NCBI RefSeq assembly: GCF_009914055.1
Contig: NZ_CP028271.1
Location: 4,278,001-4,342,000, forward strand
Length of the DNA stretch: 64,000 nt
DNA from: Mixta intestinalis
GTDB lineage: Bacteria > Pseudomonadota > Gammaproteobacteria > Enterobacterales > Enterobacteriaceae
Direction of reading: 5' to 3'
This document shows positions 33,913 through 43,294 of the stretch, piece by piece. The notes beneath the pieces are model-generated. The model searched no databases. It was not told the DNA's origin and worked only from the letters and a program-made list of their open reading frames with translations. Within the stretch, counting starts at the first letter, position 1; each line of letters opens with the position of its first letter. A program made the translations under genes and the position numbers.

Positions 33913-33946
33913 TAAAAAAACCGTCAGTATACGCTGACGGTTTTTT
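33913..33946. terminator. Bidirectional terminator between the autotransporter gene and gltD
   Basis: CCGTCAG / CTGACGG stem (33921-33927 with 33934-33940) with seven A before and six T after, serving both convergent genes. A second GC hairpin without T-run lies just upstream near 33873-33893. Confidence 0.92.
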
Positions 33947-33965
33947 AATGGATGGAAAACAGCGG

Positions 33966-35384
33966 TCAAACTTCCAGATAGTTCATAATGCCATCCGCAG
34001 CTTTACGTCCTTCTGCAATAGCCGTCACGACCAGATCGGAACCGCGTACAGCATCGCCACCAGCAAAGATTTTTGGATTACTGGTCTGGAAAGCATTGTC
34101 ATGGCCTTCAGGCGCGATAATGCGCCCCTGAGCATCCAGCTCAACGCTAAACGGCTCCAGCCATTCCATTTTATGGGGACGGAAACCAAAAGCGATAATT
34201 ACCGCATCCGCCGACAGAATATGCTCGGAGCCGGCAACAATTTCTGCCCGTCGACGCCCATGCGCATCTGGCTGGCCCATCTCAGTCCGGGCAACCCTGA
34301 CGCCACAGACGCGTCCTGCGCTGTTAACCTCGATGCCCAGCGGCTGCAGGTTAAACTGAAATTCAACGCCTTCTTCCCGCGCGTTTTTGACTTCCCGACG
34401 TGATCCCGGCATGTTTTCTTCATCACGACGGTAGGCGCAGGTAACATGCGTGGCACCCTGGCGGATAGCCGTGCGTACACAGTCCATCGCCGTATCACCA
34501 CCGCCCAGCACAACAACACGTTTACCCTGCAAGTTAATATAGGGCCGATCGGCCAGCGCTTCGAACCCCATCGTCTGATGTGTATTAGCGATCAGGTAGG
34601 GAAGGGCATCGTACACACCTGGCGCATCTTCATTTTCCAGTCCGCCACGCATTGATTGATAGGTGCCAACGCCAAGGAATACCGCGTCGAAGTCATTAAT
34701 CATGTCGCTCAACTGAATATCACGTCCAACCTCAGTATTCAGCTGAAATTCAATGCCCATCTCAGTGAACATTGTACGGCGACGTGTCATAACGTCTTTT
34801 TCCAGTTTAAAGGCTGGAATACCAAAGGTCAGCAGCCCGCCAATTTCTGGATGACGATCGTAAACCACCGCTTTAACGCCGTTGCGGGTTAATACATCAG
34901 CACAGGCAAGTCCGGCTGGGCCTGCGCCGATAATGGCAACACGTTTGCCGGTAGGCTTTACGTGTGACATATCGGGACGCCAGCCCATTTCAATTGCCTT
35001 ATCATTGATATAGCGTTCGATATTGCCGATGGTGACCGCGCCGAATTCATCGTTAAGCGTGCAGGAGCCTTCACACAGACGATCCTGCGGGCAAACGCGC
35101 CCGCATACTTCCGGCAGGCTGTTAGTTTGATGCGAGAGCTCGGCGGCCTCGATAATTCGCCCTTCGTTAGCCAGTTTCAGCCAGTTGGGAATATAGTTAT
35201 GAACCGGACATTTCCATTCGCAGTAGGGGTTGCCGCACGACAGACAGCGGTCCGCCTGTGCTTTGGCCTGGCTCTCGGAAAAGGGTTCGTAAATTTCTAC
35301 AAACTCAATCTTACGGATCTTGAGCGGCTTTTTCGGCGGATCAACGCGCTGCAAGTCGATAAACTGATAAACGTTTTGACTCAT
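33966..35384 (-). CDS. gltD: Glutamate synthase [NADPH] small subunit
   Basis: 472 residues. N-terminal cysteine clusters for two 4Fe-4S centres (CLSCGNPYCEWKCP near 48-61 and CGRVCPQDRLCEGSC near 94-108). A flavoprotein disulfide-reductase-type fold follows, with the FAD site GAGPAGLACADVL (near 152) and the NADPH site GGGDTAMDC (near 290). It passes electrons from NADPH to the GltB subunit. It lies 9 bases after gltB in one operon and is convergent with the autotransporter gene. No gltF follows, in contrast to E. coli K-12. Confidence 0.97.
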   Translation of the reverse strand: MSQNVYQFIDLQRVDPPKKPLKIRKIEFVEIYEPFSESQAKAQADRCLSCGNPYCEWKCPVHNYIPNWLKLANEGRIIEAAELSHQTNSLPEVCGRVCPQDRLCEGSCTLNDEFGAVTIGNIERYINDKAIEMGWRPDMSHVKPTGKRVAIIGAGPAGLACADVLTRNGVKAVVYDRHPEIGGLLTFGIPAFKLEKDVMTRRRTMFTEMGIEFQLNTEVGRDIQLSDMINDFDAVFLGVGTYQSMRGGLENEDAPGVYDALPYLIANTHQTMGFEALADRPYINLQGKRVVVLGGGDTAMDCVRTAIRQGATHVTCAYRRDEENMPGSRREVKNAREEGVEFQFNLQPLGIEVNSAGRVCGVRVARTEMGQPDAHGRRRAEIVAGSEHILSADAVIIAFGFRPHKMEWLEPFSVELDAQGRIIAPEGHDNAFQTSNPKIFAGGDAVRGSDLVVTAIAEGRKAADGIMNYLEV

Positions 35385-35393
35385 AATGACCTC

Positions 35394-38300
35394 TTACTGC
35401 GCCTGCACCCGCAGTTCAGCTGCGGAACGACTACGGTGCCCCAGTAACGCTTTAACGTCACTGGATTTTGGTTTGACCAGCGCAAATTTTGACGACCAGT
35501 CCGGCCAGTTAGCCAGAATCTCTTCGCCGCGCGTCGATCCGGTATGCTGTACGTGCTCGGTAATCAGGCCGCGCAGGTGCTCTTCATGGATAGCTAAATC
35601 ATCCACGCTCAGCACTTCAACCAGCTCCTGATTGACACGTTTGCGGAATTCACCATCTTCATCCAGCACATAGGCAAAGCCGCCGGTCATGCCTGCGCCA
35701 AAATTGACGCCGGTTTTACCTAGCACACAAACGATACCGCCAGTCATATATTCGCAGCCGTTATCACCAATACCTTCAACCACGGTAATGGCACCGGAGT
35801 TACGGACGGCGAAACGTTCGCCCGCGCGCCCTGCGGCAAACAACTTGCCGCCGGTGGCACCATACAGACAGGTATTACCGGCGATGGTCGCCTCGTGGCT
35901 ACGGAACGCCGAACCTACCGGTGGGCGAATCGCCAGCAGGCCACCGGCCATCCCTTTACCCACGTAGTCGTTGGCATCACCGGTTAGCGTTTGCTCAACG
36001 CCGCCTGCATTCCAGACACCAAAGCTTTGGCCTGCGGTACCGCTGTAGTGAATTTTGATCGGATCGGATGCCAGACCCTGATCGCCATGGATCATAGCGA
36101 TCGCGCCGGAAAGTGTGGCACCAACGGAGCGGTCGGTATTGCGAATATCAAACCAGAAAGTCTTGCTTTGCTTCGCTTCTACGTAAGGCATCGCTTGCTG
36201 TAGCAACGCTTTGTTCAAATCACCGTTATCAAACGGCGGGTTGCCTTCGGTACAGTAAACCGCTTTGCCCGGCATCGGCGTGGCCGTTACCAGCAGCGAA
36301 GAGAGATCCAGGTTTTGCTGCTTAGCGGTGAAGCCATCCAGTACCGTTAACAGATCGGTACGCCCGATCAGATCTACCAGCCGTTTCACTCCCAGTTCGG
36401 CCATCAGCTCGCGGGTTTCCTGCGCGATAAACTGGAAGTAATTGGTCACGCGATATGGCAGGCCGTGATAATGGTTTTTACGCAGCTTCTCATCCTGCGT
36501 AGCCACACCGGTAGCACAGTTATTCAGATGGCAGATACGCAGGTATTTACAGCCCAGCGCCACCATCGGGCCAGTACCAAACCCAAAACTTTCCGCTCCT
36601 AAAATCGCCGCCTTAATAATATCGCGTCCCGATTTTAGCCCGCCATCTACCTGTAAACGGATCTTATGACGCAGACCGTTAGCAACTAACGCCTGCTGGG
36701 TTTCCACCAGGCCCAGCTCCCACGGACAGCCAGCATATTTTACCGAGCTAAGCGGGCTGGCACCGGTGCCGCCGTCATAACCGGCGATAGTAATCAGATC
36801 GGCATAGGCCTTCGCTACCCCGGTAGCAATCGTGCCAACGCCCGGTTCTGACACCAGTTTTACCGAAATCATCGCTTTCGGGTTAACCTGTTTCAGATCG
36901 AAAATCAGCTGTGCCAGGTCCTCAATTGAATAGATATCGTGATGCGGCGGCGGCGAGATCAACGTCACGCCCGGTACCGAATAACGCAGCCTGGCGATGT
37001 AAGGTGTTACCTTATCGCCCGGCAGCTGTCCGCCTTCGCCTGGTTTTGCGCCCTGGGCAACTTTTATCTGAATAACGTCGGCGTTAACCAGATAGGCTGG
37101 CGTTACGCCAAAGCGTCCCGAAGCGACCTGCTTAATACGTGAAACTTTATTGGTGCCGTAACGTGCCGGATCTTCACCACCTTCGCCAGAGTTCGAGTAA
37201 CCACCCAGGCTGTTCATCGCCTGCGCCAGTGACTCATGCGCTTCCGGGCTAAGTGCGCCGATAGACATAGCGGCGGTATCGAAGCGCTTAAACAGCTCGC
37301 TGGCGGGCTCTACCTCATCCAGGCTGACAGGCTGCGTGCCGGGCTTTATCGCCAGCAGGTCGCGCAGCGTCGCTACCGGACGTTCATTAACCTGACGGGC
37401 ATACAGTTGATAATCGCTGTATTCGCCGCTCTGCACCGCTGCCTGCAAGGTGCGCACCACGTCCGGGTTATAGGCATGATATTCCCCGCCGTGGACATAC
37501 TTCAGCAGGCCGCCCTGATCGAGCGGTTTTCGTTGTAGCCAGGCACGCTTCGCCAGGTTGACCAGATCCTGTTGGAAGTCAGCAAAGTTTGAACCACCAA
37601 TCCGGCTAACGACGCCCCGGAAGCACAGGCTGGAGACGTCGCGATGCAGGCCCACAGCCTCAAACAGCTTAGAACAGCGGTAGGAGGCGATAGTCGAAAT
37701 GCCCATTTTCGACATAATCTTGTACAGCCCTTTGTTGATGCCGTTACGGTAGTTCAGCATCAGCGTACGGTAATCTTTTTCAATCACGCCGCTATCGGCC
37801 ATTTTCGCTAGGGATTCATAGGCGAGGTAAGGGTAGATAGCCGTTGCACCGAAGCCGAGCAATACGGCGAAATGGTGTGGATCGCGGGCGCTGGCGGTTT
37901 CAACGATGATATTTGCGTCACAGCGCAGGTTTTTCTCTACCAGGCACGTTTGGATTGCCCCCACGATCATGGGTGCCGGAACCGGCAGGCGCTGTTCGCT
38001 GATAGCGCGATCGGAAAGCACCAGCAGTACCGTACCGTTACGAACCATGCTTTCCGCTTTAGCGCAAAGTTCATGAATCGTCGCTTCCAGCGTTTGCTCT
38101 GCCGGATTAAACGTACAGTCGAGGGTATCAGCGCGATAATATTCGCCTTCCATCGTGGTGAGCTGGCGGAAATCAGAAAAGAGCAGGATCGGCGACTTAA
38201 AAGAGACGCGATGCGCCTGGCCTTCTGCCTCGCAAAACACGTTCATTTCACGGCCAATGCTGGTGGCCAGCGACATCACATGATTTTCACGCAGCGGATC

Positions 38301-39860
38301 GATCGGCGGGTTGGTGACCTGCGCGAACTGCTGGCGAAAATAGTCATAAATGATGCGCGGACGGCTGGAGAGCACAGCAAATGGCGTATCGTCGCCCATT
38401 GAGCCGACCGCTTCCTGACCGTTTTCGCCCAGTACGCGGATAATCTGATCCAGTTCTTCACTGCTGTAGCCGAACTGCTTCTGATAGGTGAGTAGAGCAA
38501 CGTCGTCCAGCTCGCGGCTTCCCACCTGATCGTCAGGCAGATCCTCAAACGGCACCAGGCGCTTAACGTTTTTTTCCATCCAGGATTGATAGGGATGGCG
38601 GCTTTTCAGATCGTCATCGGTCTCGGCAGAATGCAGAATGCGGCCCGCACGGGTATCGATAACCATCAGCTCGCCGGGGCCGACGCGCCCTTTTTCCAGA
38701 ACTTCGTCGGGCTGGTAATCCCAGATGCCGACTTCTGAAGCGCAGGTGATCAGCTTGTCTTTAGTAATAACATAGCGTGCCGGGCGCAAGCCGTTGCGAT
38801 CGAGGTTACAGGCGGCGTAGCGCCCATCAGACATCACGATACCCGCCGGACCATCCCACGGCTCCATGTGCATAGAGTTGAAGTCAAAGAAGGCGCGTAG
38901 TTCAGGCCCCATATCCGGGTTGTTCTGCCAGGCAGGCGGGACCAGCAGGCGCATGGCGCGGATCAGATCCATACCGCCGTTGAGGAATAGCTCCAGCATA
39001 TTATCCATTGAGCTGGAGTCTGAGCCGGTTTCATTGACGAACGGAGCAGCATCCTGCAAATCGGGAATCAGCGGCGTCTGGAATTTATAGGCGCGCGCGC
39101 GCGCCCACTGGCGGTTACCGGCAATCGTATTAATCTCGCCGTTGTGCGCCATATAGCGGAACGGCTGTGCCAGCGGCCAGCGTGGTACGGTATTGGTTGA
39201 GAAACGCTGGTGGAACAGGCAAATAGCCGATTCCAGACGCAGATCGGCGAGGTCAAGGTAAAAGCGCGGCAGATCGGCCGGCATACACAGACCTTTATAG
39301 ATATTGACCTGGTTAGAGAAGCTGCAAATATAAAATTCTTTGTCTTCCAGCGCGTCAATGCGCTTTTCAATACGACGGCGCGCCATATAAAGGCGGCGTT
39401 CCATATCACGCGGACGCCAGCCCGCAGGCGCGTTGATAAAAATCTGTTCAATGCGAGGCAGAGAGGAGAGGGCAATAGCACCCAGCACGTCCTGATTGGT
39501 TGGCACTTCACGCCAGCCTACAATAGATAACGTTTCGCGTAATACCTCTTCTTCCACAATGCGGCGGCTGATACGGGCCCTTTCTTCATCCTGACTGAGA
39601 AACAGCATACCGACGGCATAGTTTTTCGCCAGACGCCAGCCATGCTCTTCTGCGACGATGCGAAAAAAACGATCGGGTTTTTGTAACAGCAGGCCACAGC
39701 CGTCACCGGTTTTGCCGTCGGCGAGAATTGCGCCGCGGTGCTGCATACGAGCCAGGGCGTGAATCGCAGTGCGCACTACTTTATGGCTGGGTTCGCCTTC
39801 AATATGAGCGATCAGGCCGAAACCACAGTTATCCTTTTCAAGGGATTTATCGTACAACAT
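35394..39860 (-). CDS. gltB: Glutamate synthase [NADPH] large subunit
   Basis: 1488 residues from the ATG at 39860. The first 11 residues are a propeptide; Cys12 (DNCGFG) becomes the N-terminal nucleophile of the glutaminase domain (12 to about 430). Central and FMN-binding synthase domains follow, with the 3Fe-4S cysteines in GCKYLRICHLNNCATG (near 1100), and a C-terminal beta-helix (about 1230-1488). It forms two glutamates from glutamine and 2-oxoglutarate, the main ammonium assimilation route at low nitrogen. In E. coli the operon is controlled by Lrp; a 1.09-kb gene-free region upstream could hold such sites here. Confidence 0.98.
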   Translation of the reverse strand: MLYDKSLEKDNCGFGLIAHIEGEPSHKVVRTAIHALARMQHRGAILADGKTGDGCGLLLQKPDRFFRIVAEEHGWRLAKNYAVGMLFLSQDEERARISRRIVEEEVLRETLSIVGWREVPTNQDVLGAIALSSLPRIEQIFINAPAGWRPRDMERRLYMARRRIEKRIDALEDKEFYICSFSNQVNIYKGLCMPADLPRFYLDLADLRLESAICLFHQRFSTNTVPRWPLAQPFRYMAHNGEINTIAGNRQWARARAYKFQTPLIPDLQDAAPFVNETGSDSSSMDNMLELFLNGGMDLIRAMRLLVPPAWQNNPDMGPELRAFFDFNSMHMEPWDGPAGIVMSDGRYAACNLDRNGLRPARYVITKDKLITCASEVGIWDYQPDEVLEKGRVGPGELMVIDTRAGRILHSAETDDDLKSRHPYQSWMEKNVKRLVPFEDLPDDQVGSRELDDVALLTYQKQFGYSSEELDQIIRVLGENGQEAVGSMGDDTPFAVLSSRPRIIYDYFRQQFAQVTNPPIDPLRENHVMSLATSIGREMNVFCEAEGQAHRVSFKSPILLFSDFRQLTTMEGEYYRADTLDCTFNPAEQTLEATIHELCAKAESMVRNGTVLLVLSDRAISEQRLPVPAPMIVGAIQTCLVEKNLRCDANIIVETASARDPHHFAVLLGFGATAIYPYLAYESLAKMADSGVIEKDYRTLMLNYRNGINKGLYKIMSKMGISTIASYRCSKLFEAVGLHRDVSSLCFRGVVSRIGGSNFADFQQDLVNLAKRAWLQRKPLDQGGLLKYVHGGEYHAYNPDVVRTLQAAVQSGEYSDYQLYARQVNERPVATLRDLLAIKPGTQPVSLDEVEPASELFKRFDTAAMSIGALSPEAHESLAQAMNSLGGYSNSGEGGEDPARYGTNKVSRIKQVASGRFGVTPAYLVNADVIQIKVAQGAKPGEGGQLPGDKVTPYIARLRYSVPGVTLISPPPHHDIYSIEDLAQLIFDLKQVNPKAMISVKLVSEPGVGTIATGVAKAYADLITIAGYDGGTGASPLSSVKYAGCPWELGLVETQQALVANGLRHKIRLQVDGGLKSGRDIIKAAILGAESFGFGTGPMVALGCKYLRICHLNNCATGVATQDEKLRKNHYHGLPYRVTNYFQFIAQETRELMAELGVKRLVDLIGRTDLLTVLDGFTAKQQNLDLSSLLVTATPMPGKAVYCTEGNPPFDNGDLNKALLQQAMPYVEAKQSKTFWFDIRNTDRSVGATLSGAIAMIHGDQGLASDPIKIHYSGTAGQSFGVWNAGGVEQTLTGDANDYVGKGMAGGLLAIRPPVGSAFRSHEATIAGNTCLYGATGGKLFAAGRAGERFAVRNSGAITVVEGIGDNGCEYMTGGIVCVLGKTGVNFGAGMTGGFAYVLDEDGEFRKRVNQELVEVLSVDDLAIHEEHLRGLITEHVQHTGSTRGEEILANWPDWSSKFALVKPKSSDVKALLGHRSRSAAELRVQAQ

Positions 39861-40041
39861 TTCAGTGAACCTCCCCAGGCTCTGCGGATTCCCGGCGTCA
39901 ACGGCAGGCGTAGAAAGGGCAGGCGGCTGGTTAGCGCATCATACGCTCATCGGTCGCATTGCTCCCATTCATTGCCTCAGGCATCGGTGACACAAGTATT
40001 GCGGACTTGTTTCGAGGGAATCTCAATTACTGCATAAATAT

Positions 40042-40060
40042 GATGAGTGGAACACTCATC
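40042..40060 (-). other. Hairpin in the gltB leader
   Basis: GATGAGTG / CACTCATC, perfect 8-base stem with a 3-base loop, about 17 bases downstream of the predicted gltB transcription start. There is no T-run, so it is more likely a regulatory or stabilising hairpin than a terminator. Confidence 0.6.
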
Positions 40061-40083
40061 CGAAAAGCTTCCAGCGGATTTCC

Positions 40084-40112
40084 AACTTATCGGGAAAGCG
40101 TAAAGAGGTCAA
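40084..40112 (-). promoter_or_regulatory. Probable gltB promoter
   Basis: Minus strand: -35 TTGACC (40112-40107), 17-base spacer, -10 TAAGTT (40089-40084). It would give a leader of about 215 bases before the gltB ATG. Confidence 0.5.
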
Positions 40113-40948
40113 CAAGGCTATCTGTTTATGCTATTCGACGCTTTAATACCGTAATCTATTGATTATTATATTTTTTATTGAAGTATTTATCGTGATGGCA
40201 TTGTCAGCTCCGCCAGCATAGTGTGAGCTGACTCACTATAGGGCAGCGGTCAAATCTCTGCACCATGCTAGTGCTGGCGCGTATTGCAGCATTATATGCT
40301 AAGAATTGCGGATGAATTATTGAATATCACTATTTTTCTTAAAGCATTACTTTTTCGCTAAACACAGAATGATTATTAGCAAATCTAATCGGGCATTGAG
40401 TGATTAAAAACGCGTTTAATTTGAATGATTATTCTTTAGGTGAGCGAAAGGAGAGACGCAATGGAAGCATACTTTAAAATAATGCAGGTAAAATAGCAGG
40501 TTTTGATTAAACAGATGCATCTCCAATGTATGCAACCTCATAAAATAGTCAACATCTTTAACCTGCCAGAGGCGTTTTTTTATCTTTCTGCCTTAACGTG
40601 ATGCCTTATGCAATAAGCTGGAATAGAGGCCATGAAAATGGGCTACTCTCATCATCAAAACCTCTCTTTGTTTATAAATAAAACGCTATCCCGAAAAGCC
40701 TGTACTGCCTGTTGTAGAAAAGAGGCGCGATGGGGTTGGTTAAATAAGTGGATTTTATGTTTAATTTGTTGAATTTCAATGAAAAATTCTGAAAATCCTT
40801 CCTGCCTGTACAGACCCTGATTGCCTGTCCTGCCTGTTTGTTCTTCTGAAGCCGAGCGTACCGCCATAAACGCCTGGTTTACGCTTGTCTCAACCGGATA
40901 ACGACAAAGTGGGGTATGATGGAGAAAGAGACCGGGAAGGAAGCTGAT

Positions 40949-43294
40949 ATGAAACAAATTCGTCTGTTAGCGCAATATTATGTCGATTTGATGGTTAAGC
41001 TGGGGTTAATTCGTTTTTCCCTGCTGCTGGCCTCCGCGTTAGTTGTGTTGGCTATGGTTGTGCAGATGGCGGTTACTATGCTGTTACGCGGCCATGTAGA
41101 AAGCATCGATATGGTGCGCTCCGTCTTTTTTGGCCTGCTGATTACGCCCTGGGCGGTTTACTTCCTCTCCGTGGTGGTTGAGCAGTTGGAGGAATCACGT
41201 CAGCGCCTCTCAAAGCTGGTTGATAAGCTGGAAGAGATGCGTAAGCGTGATCTTGAGCTAAACCAGCAGATGAAAGAGACCATCAGCCAGCTTAATCAGG
41301 AAATCGCCGACCGCGTTAAAGCAGAGGAAGCACGCTTACTGGTTGTCGATAAGTTAAAAGAAGAGATGGCGCGGCGTGAGCAGGCGCAGATTGAACTTGA
41401 ACAGCAATCTTCATTTCTGCGCTCATTCCTGGATGCCTCTCCTGATTTGGTATTTTACCGCAATATTGATCAGCAGTTTTCTGGCTGCAATCGGGCGATG
41501 GAGCTGCTGATAGGAAAAAGCGAAAGGCAGCTAATCGGCCTGACGCCGAAAGAAGTTTACGATGATGAAACCGCAACCAAAGTGCTGGAAACGGATGAAA
41601 AGGTATTTCGGCATAACGTTTCACTGACCTATGAACAATGGCTGCAATACCCCGATGGGCGCAAAGCCTGTTTTGAAATTCGTAAGGTCCCTTATTACGA
41701 TCGCGTCGGTAAGCGTAGCGGCCTGATGGGGTTTGGGCGTGATATTACTGAGCGCAAGCGCTATCAGGATGCGCTGGAAAACGCCAGCCGTGAGAAAACA
41801 ACCTTTATCTCTACTATCAGCCATGAACTCCGTACGCCGCTTAACGGTATCGTTGGGCTAAGCCGTATTCTGCTTGATACTGACTTAAATCAGGAACAGC
41901 TGAAGTATCTCAAAACTATCCATGTGTCGGCGATAACGCTGGGTAATATCTTTAATGACGTCATTGAGATGGACAAAATTGAGCGTCGTAAAGTGCAGCT
42001 TGATAACCAGCCGCTTGATTTCACCAGCTTCCTTGCCGATCTGGAAAACCTTTCTGGCCTGCTGGCGCAGCCGAAGGGGCTTCGGTTCGTGCTTCATCCT
42101 TATCTGCCGCTGCCACATAAAATCATCGCTGATGGAACCCGGCTGCGCCAGATACTGTGGAATCTGATTGGCAATGCGGTGAAATTTACCCAGCAGGGCG
42201 AGATTGTTGTACGGGTTAGCTACGATGCAGAGCAGCTTCGCTTCGAAGTTGAAGATTCGGGGATGGGCATCCCGTTTGATGAACAGGACAAAATCTTTGC
42301 CATGTACTATCAGGTAAAAGATCAGCATGGCGGCAAGCCAGCAACCGGCACCGGTATCGGTCTGGCGGTTTCACGTCGGCTGGCACAGGCGATGGGGGGC
42401 GATATTACGGTACGCAGCGCTCCGGGAGAAGGCTCCTGCTTTACGGTTACGCTCAAGGCACCGCGCGTTGCGGAAGAAGTCGAGGATGAAATGCCAGCAG
42501 ATGAAATGCCGCTGCCTGCGCTTCACGTGCTGCTGGTTGAAGATATTGAACTCAACGTGGTGGTCGCGCGCTCGGTGCTGGAAAAACTGGGCAACAGCGT
42601 AGACGTTGCCATGACGGGCCAGGAAGCGCTCGATATGTTCGATCCTGACGAGTTTGATTTGGTGCTGCTGGATATCCAGCTACCGGACATGACCGGGCTG
42701 GACGTGGCAAGAGTGATTCACCAGCGATTTAAAGGGCACGTGTTACCGCCGCTGGTGGCGCTGACCGCTAACGTATTAAAGGATAAAAAAGAGTATCTCG
42801 ATGCCGGTATGGATGACGTATTGAGCAAGCCGCTGGCGGTGCCCGCGTTAACTGCCATGATTAAAAAATTCTGGGATTACCAGGAAGTGACGCCAGTAGC
42901 AGTAACGCATGAGCGGCTGGACGATAAAAAGCTGGCGTTACTCGATCTGCCGATGCTTGAACAGTATACCGAGCTGGTTGGCCCTTCGTTGATCGTTCGC
43001 AGCCTTGATATGTTTGAGCAGATGATGCCGGGTTATCTGGCGGTGCTGGATTCAAATATGATGGCTCGCGATCAAAAGGGCATCGCTGAAGAAGGTCATA
43101 AAATTAAAGGCGCGGCAGGTTCGGTAGGATTACAGCATCTGCAACAGCTGGCGAAACAGATTCAGAGCCCGGAATTGCCTGCCTGGTGGGATAACGTACA
43201 GGAATGGATCGATGAGCTGAAGCAGGAGTGGCGTCATGATGTAGCGGTTTTAAGGGAGTGGATAGAGCAGCAGCCAGACGCTGGAAAAAAATGA
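40949..43294 (+). CDS. arcB: Aerobic respiration control sensor kinase ArcB
   Basis: 781 residues from the ATG at 40949 (GGAAGGAAG upstream); 11 upstream codons are rejected because ArcB starts MKQIRLLAQYYVD. Two membrane helices (about 20-77), a coiled-coil linker, a PAS domain (about 155-275), then the phosphorelay: His292 in ISHELRTP, ATP-binding domain (about 395-510), receiver Asp575 in LLDIQLPD and HPt His717 in GHKIKGAAG. It senses quinone redox state and phosphorylates ArcA to repress aerobic respiration genes. It is encoded on the plus strand, between large gaps where yhcC and elbB would be expected. Confidence 0.98.
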   Translation: MKQIRLLAQYYVDLMVKLGLIRFSLLLASALVVLAMVVQMAVTMLLRGHVESIDMVRSVFFGLLITPWAVYFLSVVVEQLEESRQRLSKLVDKLEEMRKRDLELNQQMKETISQLNQEIADRVKAEEARLLVVDKLKEEMARREQAQIELEQQSSFLRSFLDASPDLVFYRNIDQQFSGCNRAMELLIGKSERQLIGLTPKEVYDDETATKVLETDEKVFRHNVSLTYEQWLQYPDGRKACFEIRKVPYYDRVGKRSGLMGFGRDITERKRYQDALENASREKTTFISTISHELRTPLNGIVGLSRILLDTDLNQEQLKYLKTIHVSAITLGNIFNDVIEMDKIERRKVQLDNQPLDFTSFLADLENLSGLLAQPKGLRFVLHPYLPLPHKIIADGTRLRQILWNLIGNAVKFTQQGEIVVRVSYDAEQLRFEVEDSGMGIPFDEQDKIFAMYYQVKDQHGGKPATGTGIGLAVSRRLAQAMGGDITVRSAPGEGSCFTVTLKAPRVAEEVEDEMPADEMPLPALHVLLVEDIELNVVVARSVLEKLGNSVDVAMTGQEALDMFDPDEFDLVLLDIQLPDMTGLDVARVIHQRFKGHVLPPLVALTANVLKDKKEYLDAGMDDVLSKPLAVPALTAMIKKFWDYQEVTPVAVTHERLDDKKLALLDLPMLEQYTELVGPSLIVRSLDMFEQMMPGYLAVLDSNMMARDQKGIAEEGHKIKGAAGSVGLQHLQQLAKQIQSPELPAWWDNVQEWIDELKQEWRHDVAVLREWIEQQPDAGKK

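Larger units (their letters stand above)
39861..40948. other. Large gene-free region between divergent gltB and arcB
   Basis: About 1.09 kb. In E. coli yhcC lies here; no frame or fragment of it is visible. Contents: a probable gltB promoter (40084-40112), a leader hairpin (40042-40060), a GTGAG/CTCAC dyad (40223-40236) overlapping a T7-promoter-like string, and an 11-codon frame with a strong ribosome site (40461-40496). The rest is AT-rich. A 100-codon minus-strand frame at 40655-40957 overlaps the arcB start and is not credible. Confidence 0.7.

Noticed and set aside
40655..40957. 100-codon minus-strand frame in the gltB-arcB gap
   Set aside because: Overlaps the start of arcB on the opposite strand, has no ribosome site and no recognisable homology.
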